In this document: piece after piece, positions 1 to 7,259 of the stretch
Layout of the letters: the number at the start of each line of letters is the position of its first letter
How positions within the stretch are numbered: the stretch's first letter is position 1
Source of the DNA: an uncultured Opitutia bacterium
GTDB lineage: Bacteria > Verrucomicrobiota > Verrucomicrobiia > Opitutales > UBA953
Reading direction: 5' to 3'
Length of the DNA: 12,560 bases
NCBI GenBank assembly: GCA_903957465.1
Contig: CAJBPJ010000200.1
Coordinates: forward strand, 1-12,560
Program-made: the position numbers and the translations under genes
The notes under the pieces: model-generated
What the model was told of the DNA's origin: nothing
Databases searched by the model: none
The model's input: only the letters and a program-made list of their open reading frames with translations

Positions 1-435
1 GCCGTTGCGACGAACATCGAGTCGGAAAAGGTCACACGTACCGTCGGGATAAACTTTAAAATGCTCCAAAAGTTTTTCTTCGGCCTGTCCTCCAATCAAA
101 ACAGCTCCCAGCGACTCAGCGGCGAGCAGCTTGGCTTGGACGGTTTCAGATATTGGCACGATGAAAGTTTGCTCGGCGTTATCTCCCCACGTAAGAACGG
201 TTCCCGTTTCGTAGATTTGGACTTCGATGGTCTGATTGCGCTCGACCGATTCGCGCCGGACTTTCTGCAAAGCCGCAAGCAACGCTTCTTCGGGGTCATC
301 TTTGGTGCCTGTGCCCATGAGACTCGACGATCCCACGATAAGGACTCCCGAGAGGAGCGCCATTAACCCAAGCACCAAGAGAACTTCAACAAGGGTGAAC
401 CCTCGCTGAAGTTGCGCTCGCACCTTTCTGTTCAC
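1..435 (-). CDS. GspH-like type II secretion minor pseudopilin (3' end beyond window)
   Basis: This frame is open from a GTG at 435 to the left edge, giving 145 residues with no stop, so the C-terminus is missing. The N-terminus has a 12-residue basic leader followed by FTLVEVLLVLGLMALLSG, the classic type IV prepilin/pseudopilin signature: cleavage after Gly12, Phe at +1, Glu at +5 and a hydrophobic helix to about residue 35. The rest is soluble and resembles GspH-type minor pseudopilins, which form the tip region of the type II secretion pseudopilus after processing by prepilin peptidase GspO. The start is chosen because GTG overlaps the gspG stop as GTGA, which implies translational coupling. 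GspI or another minor pseudopilin is a possible alternative; prepilin-family membership is certain, the subtype less so. Confidence 0.82.
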   Translation of the reverse strand, partial: MNRKVRAQLQRGFTLVEVLLVLGLMALLSGVLIVGSSSLMGTGTKDDPEEALLAALQKVRRESVERNQTIEVQIYETGTVLTWGDNAEQTFIVPISETVQAKLLAAESLGAVLIGGQAEEKLLEHFKVYPDGTCDLFRLDVRRNG

Positions 436-866
436 CAGTTGCCGATATCGTCGGCTGAATCCGCTGTTTTATCTTTGCCCTTCGAAAATAGGTCGTAGCC
501 AGTGGCGTTATGTGTCCCTGGGCATCGGTATTGATAGGTCTCGCCCCATGGGTCTCTTGGTAGTGCGCCGCCCTTGGCATCGATGTAAGGACCTTTCCAG
601 CGATCAACTTTTTCTTCGGGAGCTACTATCAGCGCCTTGAGGCCTTCCTCGGACGTGGGATAATCACCAAGATCCATGCGGTAGCGCATCATGGACGTCT
701 TCATGGAGTCATTTACAAAAAGCTGAGCAATCTGTTCTTGGCTCGAACCAAAAATGCTGTCGATTTTTGCAACAGCTAGGCCGACAAGCATACCCACGAT
801 TGCGAGCGCGAGTAAGATTTCGATAAGCGTGAAGCCGCGACGGCTAGAAGGTGTGCGAAGATTCAT
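432..866 (-). CDS. gspG: Type II secretion major pseudopilin GspG
   Basis: The 144-residue protein is the major subunit of the type II secretion pseudopilus in the inner membrane and periplasm. An 11-residue leader (MNLRTPSSRRG) precedes FTLIEILLALAIVGMLVGL, with the cleavage glycine and Glu at +5. GspG hallmarks follow in order: YPTSEEGLKALI, W-GPYIDAKGGALPRDPWG, YQYRCPG and a C-terminal acidic segment ending ADDIGNW, the loop that binds calcium in characterised GspG. The length matches the family. I prefer the ATG at 866 because it gives a normal short leader. A GTG at 908 that overlaps the upstream stop would give a 25-residue leader and is a less likely alternative. It sits between a GspC-like gene and a GspH-like gene, as one operon. 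Confidence 0.93.
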   Translation of the reverse strand: MNLRTPSSRRGFTLIEILLALAIVGMLVGLAVAKIDSIFGSSQEQIAQLFVNDSMKTSMMRYRMDLGDYPTSEEGLKALIVAPEEKVDRWKGPYIDAKGGALPRDPWGETYQYRCPGTHNATGYDLFSKGKDKTADSADDIGNW

Positions 867-904
867 AAAATGTGTGTAAGAGATTGACGTTGTTTGGCGA
901 GCGC

Positions 905-1555
905 TCACCGACTGCGTCCGCCTCCTGGGCCACCCGCAGTCGGATCCGCTGGATCGCCGCCACGACTGCCCCTGTCACGTCCGCCACGGTCACGCCCGCT
1001 CGCAGGAACCTCCCCAGTCGCACCGCCTTGTTGTTGCATGCGCTCAGCCCAGCGCTTCTCGCGCTCTGCCCTGTAAGCAGCAATCTGTTCGGGTGTGAAG
1101 TTGCCCCATGGAGTTTGTACTTGGCCTTGGCCCGCACCTGCAGGGGGCATGAGCTCACCGCCCGCAGCTACCACGGGTTGGGCTTGGGGTGGGGCTTCGT
1201 ATTTAGAGACGGATGCCTGCTTTAGGGAAACCTGCACCGATTTTCCGCCAGCGTCGACCGTTGCGACAGAATTAACCGAATCAAAAGATTTCACACTTAA
1301 GCCTTCGGTAGCTTTGGAAGGAGCTCCGCCTTGGAGAACCCATGTGCTCTGTTTTGTCGCAGCATTGTAGATACTGAAATAGGTTTTTCCCTGATCAACG
1401 TACATACCGCGTAATTCCAGTCCTGAGTTTTCGGTAGGCGTTCCGGTGGAGGTCACACCCGCGCCGAACGGAGAATTTTCGGCAAGGTTGGCCAAATCAA
1501 TTGCACCGTAAGACGTCGCGACGCCCAAGAGAATGATGACTGCGGGAATACGCAT
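905..1555 (-). CDS. GspC/PilP-like periplasmic type II secretion protein with Gly/Arg-rich tail
   Basis: The product has 216 residues. Residues 1-17 (MRIPAVIILLGVATSYG) are a signal peptide or membrane anchor. Residues about 45-120 run LELRGMYVDQGKTYFSIYN, then KQSTWVLQGG, then alternating beta-type segments (VKSFDSVNSVATVDAGGKSVQVSL). This is the small beta domain pattern seen in GspC homology regions and PilP, which link inner-membrane secretion parts to the secretin. Residues 150-175 form a charged helix (TPEQIAAYRAEREKRWAER), and the last 35 residues are low-complexity Gly/Arg/Asp (GRDRGGRDRGSRGG). The ATG at 1555 is chosen because it starts the signal peptide; a GTG at 1600 would put 15 polar residues before it. 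It lies immediately upstream of gspG. The GspC-like role rests on domain pattern and context, so the exact name is tentative. Confidence 0.7.
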   Translation of the reverse strand: MRIPAVIILLGVATSYGAIDLANLAENSPFGAGVTSTGTPTENSGLELRGMYVDQGKTYFSIYNAATKQSTWVLQGGAPSKATEGLSVKSFDSVNSVATVDAGGKSVQVSLKQASVSKYEAPPQAQPVVAAGGELMPPAGAGQGQVQTPWGNFTPEQIAAYRAEREKRWAERMQQQGGATGEVPASGRDRGGRDRGSRGGDPADPTAGGPGGGRSR

Positions 1556-1616
1556 GGCTTCTATCTTACTTAAACCCCCAATTGAGCCAGATGTTTCCAC
1601 TTAAAAGGAGGCCTGA

Positions 1617-1735
1617 GGAGACTTGGGGGAGACTTGTGGGAGACTAAAGGCTAATGACGAAAGACTAAAGAGCATCGCAGCTTTAGGTCCCAGGACTTTA
1701 GTCCTTAAGCTTTAGTCTTTAGTCTCAAAGACTTC
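1617..1735. repeat. Cluster of GACTAAAG/CTTTAGTC repeats and GGAGACT direct repeats
   Basis: The stretch between the GspC-like gene and tRNA-Ser holds six close variants of one 8-9 base word. AGACTAAAG occurs at 1641-1649 and 1662-1670. The inverse forms CTTTAGGTC, CTTTAGTCC, CTTTAGTCT and CTTTAGTCT start at 1681, 1697, 1710 and 1717. AAAGACTAAAG (1660-1670) and CTTTAGTCTTT (1710-1720) form a perfect 11-base inverted repeat, and GAGACTAAAG (1640-1649) pairs with CTTTAGTCTC (1717-1726). GGAGACT recurs three times at about 11-base steps between 1617 and 1645. The function is unknown; it could fold into a long stem-loop in either transcript. Confidence 0.75.
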
Positions 1736-1741
1736 CAAGGC

Positions 1742-1829
<88 letters not shown>

Positions 1830-1846
1830 GTTAACCAAGGACTGTC

Positions 1847-1873
1847 AAAAAAACTGCCCGCGGTCGCGGGCAG
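1847..1873 (-). terminator. Intrinsic terminator of the MFS transporter gene
   Basis: On the minus strand, an 8-base GC-rich stem (CTGCCCGC paired with GCGGGCAG, 1854-1873) with a 4-base loop is followed directly by seven T (1847-1853). It lies 28 bases past the transporter stop codon, with the tRNA gene just beyond. This is a textbook Rho-independent terminator. Confidence 0.9.
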
Positions 1874-1901
1874 CAAGGGAAAACAGCCTAAAGCCGTTTA
1901 A

Positions 1902-3458
1902 TTAAACCTGCTCTTCGAGCTTCAAGGCACGATAGCCGCCAATGTTGCGGAAATAGAGCAACAGTAACAGGTAGATGCCCGCCATCGTTAAGGGGATGTA
2001 GGAATCGACCTTGAGGGTCGCACGATCGCCTGCAATCGAAGCCGCCACGAGTGCTTTATCGGCTTCGCTGCCCGTGCCAGCTCCCACGGATTTTTTAGCA
2101 TCAGAGAGTTTGCCGCCATCAACAGCGGTGACTTCGTCAAAGGAGAGGAACTTTGAAGGACTCTCTGCTTTGTTTGCCGCATAAACTGCAGGGCTCGTTG
2201 CTTGAATGGTTTCTGCCGTAAAGCGGTCTTTGGCGAAGCCAAGTCCTGGCCCGCCAATTAAGCCAGCGGACAGCATGCCAATGCCGCCGATGATGGACAT
2301 CGCCACAGCGCCCGAGCGCGGGAAGCGGTCACCGACAATCGCCAACATCGTTGGCCAGAAGAATGTTTTACCCACTGCGTAGATTCCGACGGCGAGCAGT
2401 GCGGCAGCAAATGTGTCCATGTCGCTAGCAAGGCGAAGGCCCACGAAGGCCAGTAGCGAAGAGGCCAGAAGAATACCGAGCGGCGAAAGCTTTAACTTTG
2501 TCTCAATAAAGTGGGCGCTGAAGCGGAGGCTGAACATGATCACGCAAGCCCAGACAAAGAGAATCTTGCCGTCGACCTCGCTGAAGAGGTTAGCCGTAAT
2601 GTTTTCAATCCAGCCATCAGTACCGAGTTCAACCGAGCCAACCAATGCGTGGGTGACGAAGAGAACAAACAGAAGGATTGAGCCGAAGGAGAATCGCGTA
2701 ATCACGCCGACGGCAAGAAGGCACAAACCACCGATTGCCCAGCCGGCATTTTGGTGACCGGTTACATCGCCAAGGAAGAGAGAGACTAGGTAGCAAGCAA
2801 CGGCTGCACCCAGTAGGCCGACGTCCTTAAACATCTCGGCAAAGCTAGCACCTTTCTCTGCAGCCTCGGATTTAGGGAAGCTTTGTCCCAAGAACATCCA
2901 CGCGTAGATTGCAGTTGGCACCAGGTAGAAAGCCATTTGCCAGCGCCAGCTCAGGCCCAACATATTTTCTGCACCGATAAGGTAACTCGCACCTGCGCCC
3001 ACAATCATCCCAAGGGGCCATGACGCGTGGAGAATATTCAAGTAGTGCGTACGATTTTTCGGGAAGCAGGTTGCCACGAGCGGATTGGCGACGGCTTCGA
3101 GTGTGCCATTGGCGTAAGCGAAGATGAAGGCGCCCCAGTAAAGGTAGGCGTACGCATTGGTCGCATCCGTCGCACCGAGCGCGACGATTGCAGAAACGAT
3201 GTGTCCGACTAAAGCGAGCGCGACGAGTTTTCCGTACCCTAATTTATCAACGATCACACCGCCGAAGATGATGCCAAAGCAAAAGCCCGAGAACCCTGCG
3301 CCGCCAATGGCGCCGAGCTGCGTGGCCGTAAAGCGGAACTCTGATGCCCACGCTCCGAGCATGCCATTGCGCAAGGCAAAGCCAACTCCAGCGGCGAGGA
3401 TTGCAGTGAAGCCGGCCCAGAGTAGCCGCTTAGCATTGGGTACAGTTGTGTCTTGCAT
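1902..3458 (-). CDS. Major facilitator superfamily transporter, FHS/sugar-type
   Basis: The 518-residue integral membrane protein has the MFS layout of about 12 hydrophobic helices. MFS motif A between helices 2 and 3 is visible as GVIVDKLGYGKLV (about 67-79). The segment at about 115-154 (YANGTLEAVANPLVA, then RTHYLNILHASWPLG) resembles the fucose-galactose-glucose:H+ symporter branch, where AN-PL and LN-H residues line the substrate path, so a sugar or related small polar substrate is likely; this is inference. It is longer than the usual 400-440 residues. An acidic/alanine-rich loop of about 80 residues (409-487) precedes the final helix and is predicted to face the periplasm. The C-terminus is short and charged. 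It is monocistronic, with its own terminator and a promoter region shared divergently with the cytochrome gene. I see no clear Shine-Dalgarno sequence before the ATG. Confidence 0.85.
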   Translation of the reverse strand: MQDTTVPNAKRLLWAGFTAILAAGVGFALRNGMLGAWASEFRFTATQLGAIGGAGFSGFCFGIIFGGVIVDKLGYGKLVALALVGHIVSAIVALGATDATNAYAYLYWGAFIFAYANGTLEAVANPLVATCFPKNRTHYLNILHASWPLGMIVGAGASYLIGAENMLGLSWRWQMAFYLVPTAIYAWMFLGQSFPKSEAAEKGASFAEMFKDVGLLGAAVACYLVSLFLGDVTGHQNAGWAIGGLCLLAVGVITRFSFGSILLFVLFVTHALVGSVELGTDGWIENITANLFSEVDGKILFVWACVIMFSLRFSAHFIETKLKLSPLGILLASSLLAFVGLRLASDMDTFAAALLAVGIYAVGKTFFWPTMLAIVGDRFPRSGAVAMSIIGGIGMLSAGLIGGPGLGFAKDRFTAETIQATSPAVYAANKAESPSKFLSFDEVTAVDGGKLSDAKKSVGAGTGSEADKALVAASIAGDRATLKVDSYIPLTMAGIYLLLLLYFRNIGGYRALKLEEQV

Positions 3459-3579
3459 GGTATGTGTGGGGTGAGGATGTTCTAGGGTAAACGAGTGCTC
3501 TTTGGCGAGAATTCATCGCTCCCATGTTTTATCTTTTTAAAAGGAACATTTTTAACGCCCAACTGTCATTTTAAGTCCG

Positions 3580-4044
3580 ATGTACCGCATTTTATTAGCT
3601 TTATTCGGCTTAGGTCTGCTTGGTGCTGATGCGCCCAAGGCTGAACCTGCCGCAAAGCCAGACGCAGAGGCACTGGCTCGTGGCCAGGCAGTTTACATGC
3701 GCACCTGTGTTGCGTGTCATCAACCCAACGGCAAGGGCATCCCTGCGGTTTTCCCACCGCTCGAAGGCTCTGATTGGCTCGATGAAGACATGACCTTCCT
3801 TTCCAAGATTGTGCTTCGAGGGTTACAAGGCCCCGTTACAGTTAATGGTGTGGCCTATAATAGTGTCATGGCTCCTTTGGCTGACACTTTGAAAGACCCT
3901 GAGATCGCCGATGTTCTAAATTACGTACGTACAACTTATGGCAAAGGCGGCCCGCTCGCTACACCCGAGATTGTGAAAGCAGCTCGCGAGGCTTCGGCGA
4001 ATCAAAAGCAGCCCTATACGGCGGCCGAACTGGGTCGGAAGTAA
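3580..4044 (+). CDS. Secreted monohaem class I cytochrome c
   Basis: The 154-residue protein starts with a short signal peptide (MYRILLALFGLGLLGADA), so it acts outside the cytoplasm. The haem-binding CVACH is at residues 43-47, within a GQAVYMRTCVACHQPNGKG context typical of class I c-type cytochromes. Met97 in YNSVMAPLADTL is the likely distal ligand, and the helix DPEIADVLNYVRTTYG (106-121) is the conserved C-terminal helix. It probably carries electrons in the periplasm; no fused enzyme domain is present. A lysine-rich tail of about 30 residues follows the fold. The gene points away from the MFS gene and ends 46 bases before the ebo block, so it could be co-transcribed with it or simply neighbouring. 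No strong ribosome binding site precedes the ATG. Confidence 0.92.
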   Translation: MYRILLALFGLGLLGADAPKAEPAAKPDAEALARGQAVYMRTCVACHQPNGKGIPAVFPPLEGSDWLDEDMTFLSKIVLRGLQGPVTVNGVAYNSVMAPLADTLKDPEIADVLNYVRTTYGKGGPLATPEIVKAAREASANQKQPYTAAELGRK

Positions 4045-4090
4045 GTTATCGGGCGGTTGACCCAGCCCCGCTCCTGCTTAACTTGATTGT

Positions 4091-4378
4091 ATGACCACGC
4101 CCAAGGAGCCTTGGCGTCAACGCGACGCGCTGACCGACCTCTATTATATGGAGGCACGGGCGCGCCTTCTCGACGTTGCCGCATTTCTTGACCGCATGGA
4201 TCGGGCTTCCGGGACAGACGACCACCGTCTGCGATCATTGCGCGCAGCCCTTGCACTTTTAAACGACGGCAAACCCGACCGCACACGTCGTATCCTTGAG
4301 TCATGGAGCGATCCAAGTGCGGCACCCGCTGACAGCGCAGACACCAAGGGCGCTACGGGAGCTTGGCCAAAACTTTAA
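4091..4378 (+). CDS. Small (95-aa) protein heading the ebo cluster, in the eboA position
   Basis: This short soluble protein has no signal peptide, membrane segment or cysteine. The N-terminal 70 residues look helical. DLYYMEARARLLDVAAFLDRMDR (residues 16-38) reads as an amphipathic helix, followed by a second helix (HRLRSLRAALALLND, 45-59) and a third at about 61-72. The last 20 residues are low-complexity and probably disordered. I believe similar small proteins occur next to TatD-like hydrolases in other ebo clusters, but I cannot verify that here. It is far shorter than the EboA proteins I know (roughly 250 residues), so I do not name it eboA. It ends 6 bases before eboB and surely shares its transcript. 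A weak promoter-like pair (TTGACC 4057, TAACTT 4079, 16-base spacer) precedes it. An alternative start is Met20 at 4148. Function unknown. Confidence 0.75.
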   Translation: MTTPKEPWRQRDALTDLYYMEARARLLDVAAFLDRMDRASGTDDHRLRSLRAALALLNDGKPDRTRRILESWSDPSAAPADSADTKGATGAWPKL

Positions 4379-4384
4379 AAGAAC

Positions 4385-5206
4385 ATGCGTTATATTGAAC
4401 CGCATGCCCATATGGTTAGCCGGACCACAGATGACTATACCGCTATGGTCACCGCCGGATGCGTCGCCGTTTGTGAACCTGCTTTTTGGGCGGGCTTCGA
4501 CCGTTGTTCCGTCGACGGCTTTCGTGATTATTTCCGTCAACTCACCGAAATCGAGCCGCGCCGTGCAGCTCGCTACGGCCTGCCGCACTTCTCCTGGCTT
4601 TGCATTAATCCAAAGGAATCTGAAGACCTCGGCCTCGCCGAAGACGTCTTATCCATTATCCCTGAATTTCTCGACAAGCCCAACGTACTTGGAATTGGCG
4701 AGATTGGTTTAAATAAGAATTCCCGGAACGAGGTGAAAATCTTCGAACGACACGTACAGATTGCCGTCGAGCATGACCGCCTGATTTTAGTCCATACACC
4801 ACACCTCGAGGATAAACTCAAAGGCACTAAACTTATTTTGGACGTCTTACGTAATGCAGGCGTGCGACCAGGCCGTACCTTGATCGATCATGTCGAAGAG
4901 CATACCGTGCGACAGGTTCTCGATGCGGGTCATTGGGCAGGCATCACGCTCTACCCAGAGTCGAAGGCGACGCCCGCGCGAGCGATTGATATGGTCGAAC
5001 AATATGCAGCGGAGCGCCTCTGGCTTAACAGTGCCTGTGATTGGGGTCACAGTGATCCATTGGCTGTGCCCAAGACAGCTCTCGAAATGCGCCGGCGCGG
5101 GCATTCTGCTGCAGCCATCGACGCACTCATTTACGGAAATCCACTTCGATTCCTTTCACAGTATTCCGGCTTTAAGGTAGCCGATCATGTAGGGGGATCG
5201 GTGTGA
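4385..5206 (+). CDS. eboB: EboB, TatD-like metal-dependent hydrolase
   Basis: The 273-residue amidohydrolase-fold TIM barrel belongs to the TatD-like branch. Visible metal-site elements, in order, are the strand-1 pair His7-x-His9 (EPHAHM), Glu106 (GIGEIGLN), His137 and His140 (LVHTPH), His169 (LIDHVEE) and Asp219 (NSACDWG). All ligands expected of a two-metal site are therefore present and the enzyme looks active. TatD relatives are known as nucleases and amidohydrolases, but the EboB substrate is not established. There is no signal peptide, so it is cytoplasmic. It follows the 95-aa gene by 6 bases and its TGA overlaps the eboE start (GTGA). The assignment to ebo rests on the neighbouring set of genes as well as this sequence. 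Confidence 0.88.
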   Translation: MRYIEPHAHMVSRTTDDYTAMVTAGCVAVCEPAFWAGFDRCSVDGFRDYFRQLTEIEPRRAARYGLPHFSWLCINPKESEDLGLAEDVLSIIPEFLDKPNVLGIGEIGLNKNSRNEVKIFERHVQIAVEHDRLILVHTPHLEDKLKGTKLILDVLRNAGVRPGRTLIDHVEEHTVRQVLDAGHWAGITLYPESKATPARAIDMVEQYAAERLWLNSACDWGHSDPLAVPKTALEMRRRGHSAAAIDALIYGNPLRFLSQYSGFKVADHVGGSV

Positions 5207-6366
5207 GGGTTGGGCCGCGAGCCCATCTTGCTTACTGCACCAACGTCCACCGCGGCGAAGATTGGTCGCAAGTCCGTGCCTCCTTGGAAGGTCCCGTGGC
5301 TACCGTGCGAGCGAAGTTTTCTCGCAGTCGCCCATGGGCACTTGGCCTGCGACTCTCGGGTCCAGCCGCCAGTGAATTACTGACGAATCCATCAGAACTA
5401 AAATGGTTACGCGAATGGCTTAAGCAGCAGAATGCTTACGTCTTTACGGTGAATGCCTTTCCGCGCGGTCCTTTTCATGGAGCCCGTGTGAAAGAAGCGG
5501 CTTACCAGCCCGACTGGGGAAGTTCAGAGCGCGTAACCTACACGTTAGAGGTCGCGGAAGTTCTGAGTGCGCTCGTGCAGCCTGATACACGGCCGACCAT
5601 TAGCACCGTGCCGCTCGGCCATCGATCTTCTCCGCCAAGCATGGCTGATGTGCATGCCAATCTGCATCAATGTTGCCAGGGTTTGGCGAAACTTGCGGAG
5701 CGTACCGGCGTGCGTGTGCGCTTAGCACTTGAGCCTGAGCCCATGTGCATGCTGGGAACTTCTTCCGAAGCGATTGCGTTTTTTCAGGAGCATTTTGCTT
5801 TGCACCCAGCGAACCGTGAGTGGCTAGGCGTCAACCTTGATGCGTGTCACCACGCGGTTGAGTTCGAAAGTCCCTCTGCCGCTTTCACTGCTTTTCGTTC
5901 GGCCAAAATTCCTGTTCTAAAAATACACCTTTCTGCGGCCCTCGCGCTGCCTCCGACTGCCGAGGCGCTTCAGCGACTCGAGGCACTTGATGAAAATACG
6001 TATTTCCATCAAACATTTCTACAGCGCAAAGAAGACCGTACAGTTATTCGCTGCAGTGATATTCCTGAAGGCATCGCGGAAGCACGTCGCAACCTTTCGC
6101 AACTTTCAGAAATCCGTAGCCATTTCCATGTGCCCATCCACGTGGAATCTTTAGGTGATGGTTTGCGTTCTACGGCGCACGAATTAAAAGGACTGATGGA
6201 TGCCTTGGTTGCAGATCCAAGTGTGTGTGATCAGTTTGAAATTGAGACTTATACTTGGGAGGTGCTGCCCGACGCATTGCGCGCGCAGTCGGTCGAGCAA
6301 CAAGTTTTGCAAGAATACGATTGGGCCCTTGCCGAATTTGCCCGTCGTGGTTGGAATGTGGCATGA
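5203..6366 (+). CDS. eboE: EboE, xylose-isomerase-like TIM-barrel metabolite traffic protein
   Basis: The 387-residue protein has the sugar-phosphate isomerase/epimerase-like TIM barrel. Probable metal or substrate ligands sit at strand ends: Glu177/Glu179 (LALEPEP), Asp213 with His216/His217 (VNLDACHHAVEFE), His242 (LKIHLSAA) and Glu348/Glu353 (EIETYTWEVLP). The N-terminus (HLAYCTNVHRGEDW) and NAFPRGPFHG at 84-93 match my memory of EboE-family proteins, annotated as metabolite traffic proteins. Length is typical. The start is the GTG at 5203, which overlaps the eboB stop and follows a good AGGGGG ribosome site at 5191-5196. It overlaps eboC by four bases (ATGA). The reaction is unknown; family membership is strong, biochemical role is inference. 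Confidence 0.88.
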   Translation: MRVGPRAHLAYCTNVHRGEDWSQVRASLEGPVATVRAKFSRSRPWALGLRLSGPAASELLTNPSELKWLREWLKQQNAYVFTVNAFPRGPFHGARVKEAAYQPDWGSSERVTYTLEVAEVLSALVQPDTRPTISTVPLGHRSSPPSMADVHANLHQCCQGLAKLAERTGVRVRLALEPEPMCMLGTSSEAIAFFQEHFALHPANREWLGVNLDACHHAVEFESPSAAFTAFRSAKIPVLKIHLSAALALPPTAEALQRLEALDENTYFHQTFLQRKEDRTVIRCSDIPEGIAEARRNLSQLSEIRSHFHVPIHVESLGDGLRSTAHELKGLMDALVADPSVCDQFEIETYTWEVLPDALRAQSVEQQVLQEYDWALAEFARRGWNVA

Positions 6367-7238
6367 GTAAACTCCGGGCCTGGCTTGAGCTCTCACGCGG
6401 CGCTAACCTTCCCACGGTTTGGTCGAACGTTTTTATGGGTTGGTTGATTGCGGTCGCTTTTGGAGGTACCGTTTGTGTTCACAAACTGAGCTGGGTTTTG
6501 CTCAGCGCATCGTTTCTCTATGTCGCTGGCATGTTTCTTAATGATGCCGCGGATGCAGACTGGGACCGTAAGCATTTCCCTAACCGCCCCATACCTGCTG
6601 GGAAAGTTAACATAGCGCATGTCCGACAAGCAGGGCTCGTGTTACTCTCCCTAGGGCTGAGCGCTTCCCTTGGGTGGCTCTCGCTTGGACTTACCATTTT
6701 CATTCTCGCCTATACGCGATGGCATAAGACGCAGCCGGCATTCTCACCGTGGTTAATGGGAGTCTGCCGAGCATTTTTGCCGGCGATAGGTTACTTCGCG
6801 GTTTGTGCTCAAGATGATATGCCCGGCAGGCAACTTCTTCTAGCCTACCAAGTCGCACTTCTCTTCTCGACAGCTTCGATTTCTCTGCTTGCTCGGCACG
6901 AGGCGACAGGCGGAAGCCCTTCAGGCTTTGTCAGTTGGTTCGCCTGCACGGCCCCATTCCTCTGCTTCCTGGGCGTTCCAGCGTCCGAGGTCGAGTCATC
7001 TGCCGTGTTCATCGCTACGCTCGTCGCCGTCTCTATTCCACTGACCCATTACTTCATCCCCGATGTAGGCACCCGAGTGACTGAACGTATTGCCGGGCTT
7101 GTTCTGCTGGATTACGTGGTTTGGCGGCAGATTGCGCCAAGCTTCGTACAAGAGGACGTCCTTTCATCGTCTGGAGTGGTTTTACTTCTTTTGTATGGAA
7201 CTGCCCTTGGCTTGCGGCGTCTAATGCCCACGACTTAA
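6363..7238 (+). CDS. eboC: EboC, UbiA-superfamily membrane prenyltransferase
   Basis: The 291-residue, highly hydrophobic protein has about eight to nine membrane helices. The first UbiA aspartate-rich motif is intact: NDAADADWD at residues 60-68, followed by RKHFPNRPIPAGKV, which binds magnesium and the prenyl diphosphate. YTRWHK (117-122) matches the conserved loop after helix 4. The second Asp-rich motif of UbiA enzymes is not seen; LLARHEATGG (175-184) occupies the equivalent place. UbiA enzymes transfer a polyprenyl chain to an acceptor within the inner membrane; the EboC acceptor is unknown. In the cyanobacterial ebo cluster, EboC was reported to be needed for placing a scytonemin precursor in the periplasm. 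The start ATG overlaps the eboE stop as ATGA; an in-frame upstream start at 6255 lies inside eboE and is rejected. Confidence 0.9.
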   Translation: MSKLRAWLELSRGANLPTVWSNVFMGWLIAVAFGGTVCVHKLSWVLLSASFLYVAGMFLNDAADADWDRKHFPNRPIPAGKVNIAHVRQAGLVLLSLGLSASLGWLSLGLTIFILAYTRWHKTQPAFSPWLMGVCRAFLPAIGYFAVCAQDDMPGRQLLLAYQVALLFSTASISLLARHEATGGSPSGFVSWFACTAPFLCFLGVPASEVESSAVFIATLVAVSIPLTHYFIPDVGTRVTERIAGLVLLDYVVWRQIAPSFVQEDVLSSSGVVLLLLYGTALGLRRLMPTT

Positions 7239-7252
7239 GTTTCACCTTAAGT
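7233..7252 (+). repeat. Inverted repeat across the eboC stop
   Basis: ACTTAAG (7233-7239) and CTTAAGT (7246-7252) form a 7-base perfect inverted repeat with a 6-base loop. It spans the eboC stop codon and ends seven bases before the eboD start. The stem is AT-rich with no T-run, so it is not an intrinsic terminator. It could affect eboD translation, or be chance. Confidence 0.35.
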
Positions 7253-7259
7253 CACCGGC

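Noticed and set aside
867..908. GTG start for gspG overlapping the upstream stop
   Set aside because: It would make a 25-residue prepilin leader; the ATG at 866 gives the usual short leader. It remains possible since GGAGG lies 12 bases upstream of the GTG.
872..1370. Plus-strand open frames across the GspC-like gene
   Set aside because: They mirror the GC-rich low-complexity coding of the minus-strand gene and show no domain or ribosome site.
1617..1735. CRISPR array
   Set aside because: The repeats are 8-11 bases, in both orientations, with irregular spacing and no cas genes, so it is not CRISPR.
4057..4084. Promoter TTGACC-16-TAACTT before the ebo block
   Set aside because: The -10 match is poor and the start codon follows too closely; it is mentioned only as a weak candidate.
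6255..6362. Longer eboC with a 36-residue N-terminal extension
   Set aside because: The extension is out-of-frame eboE coding sequence; ATGA overlap at 6363 and a UbiA-like start (SKLRAWLELSRGANLP) favour the shorter form.
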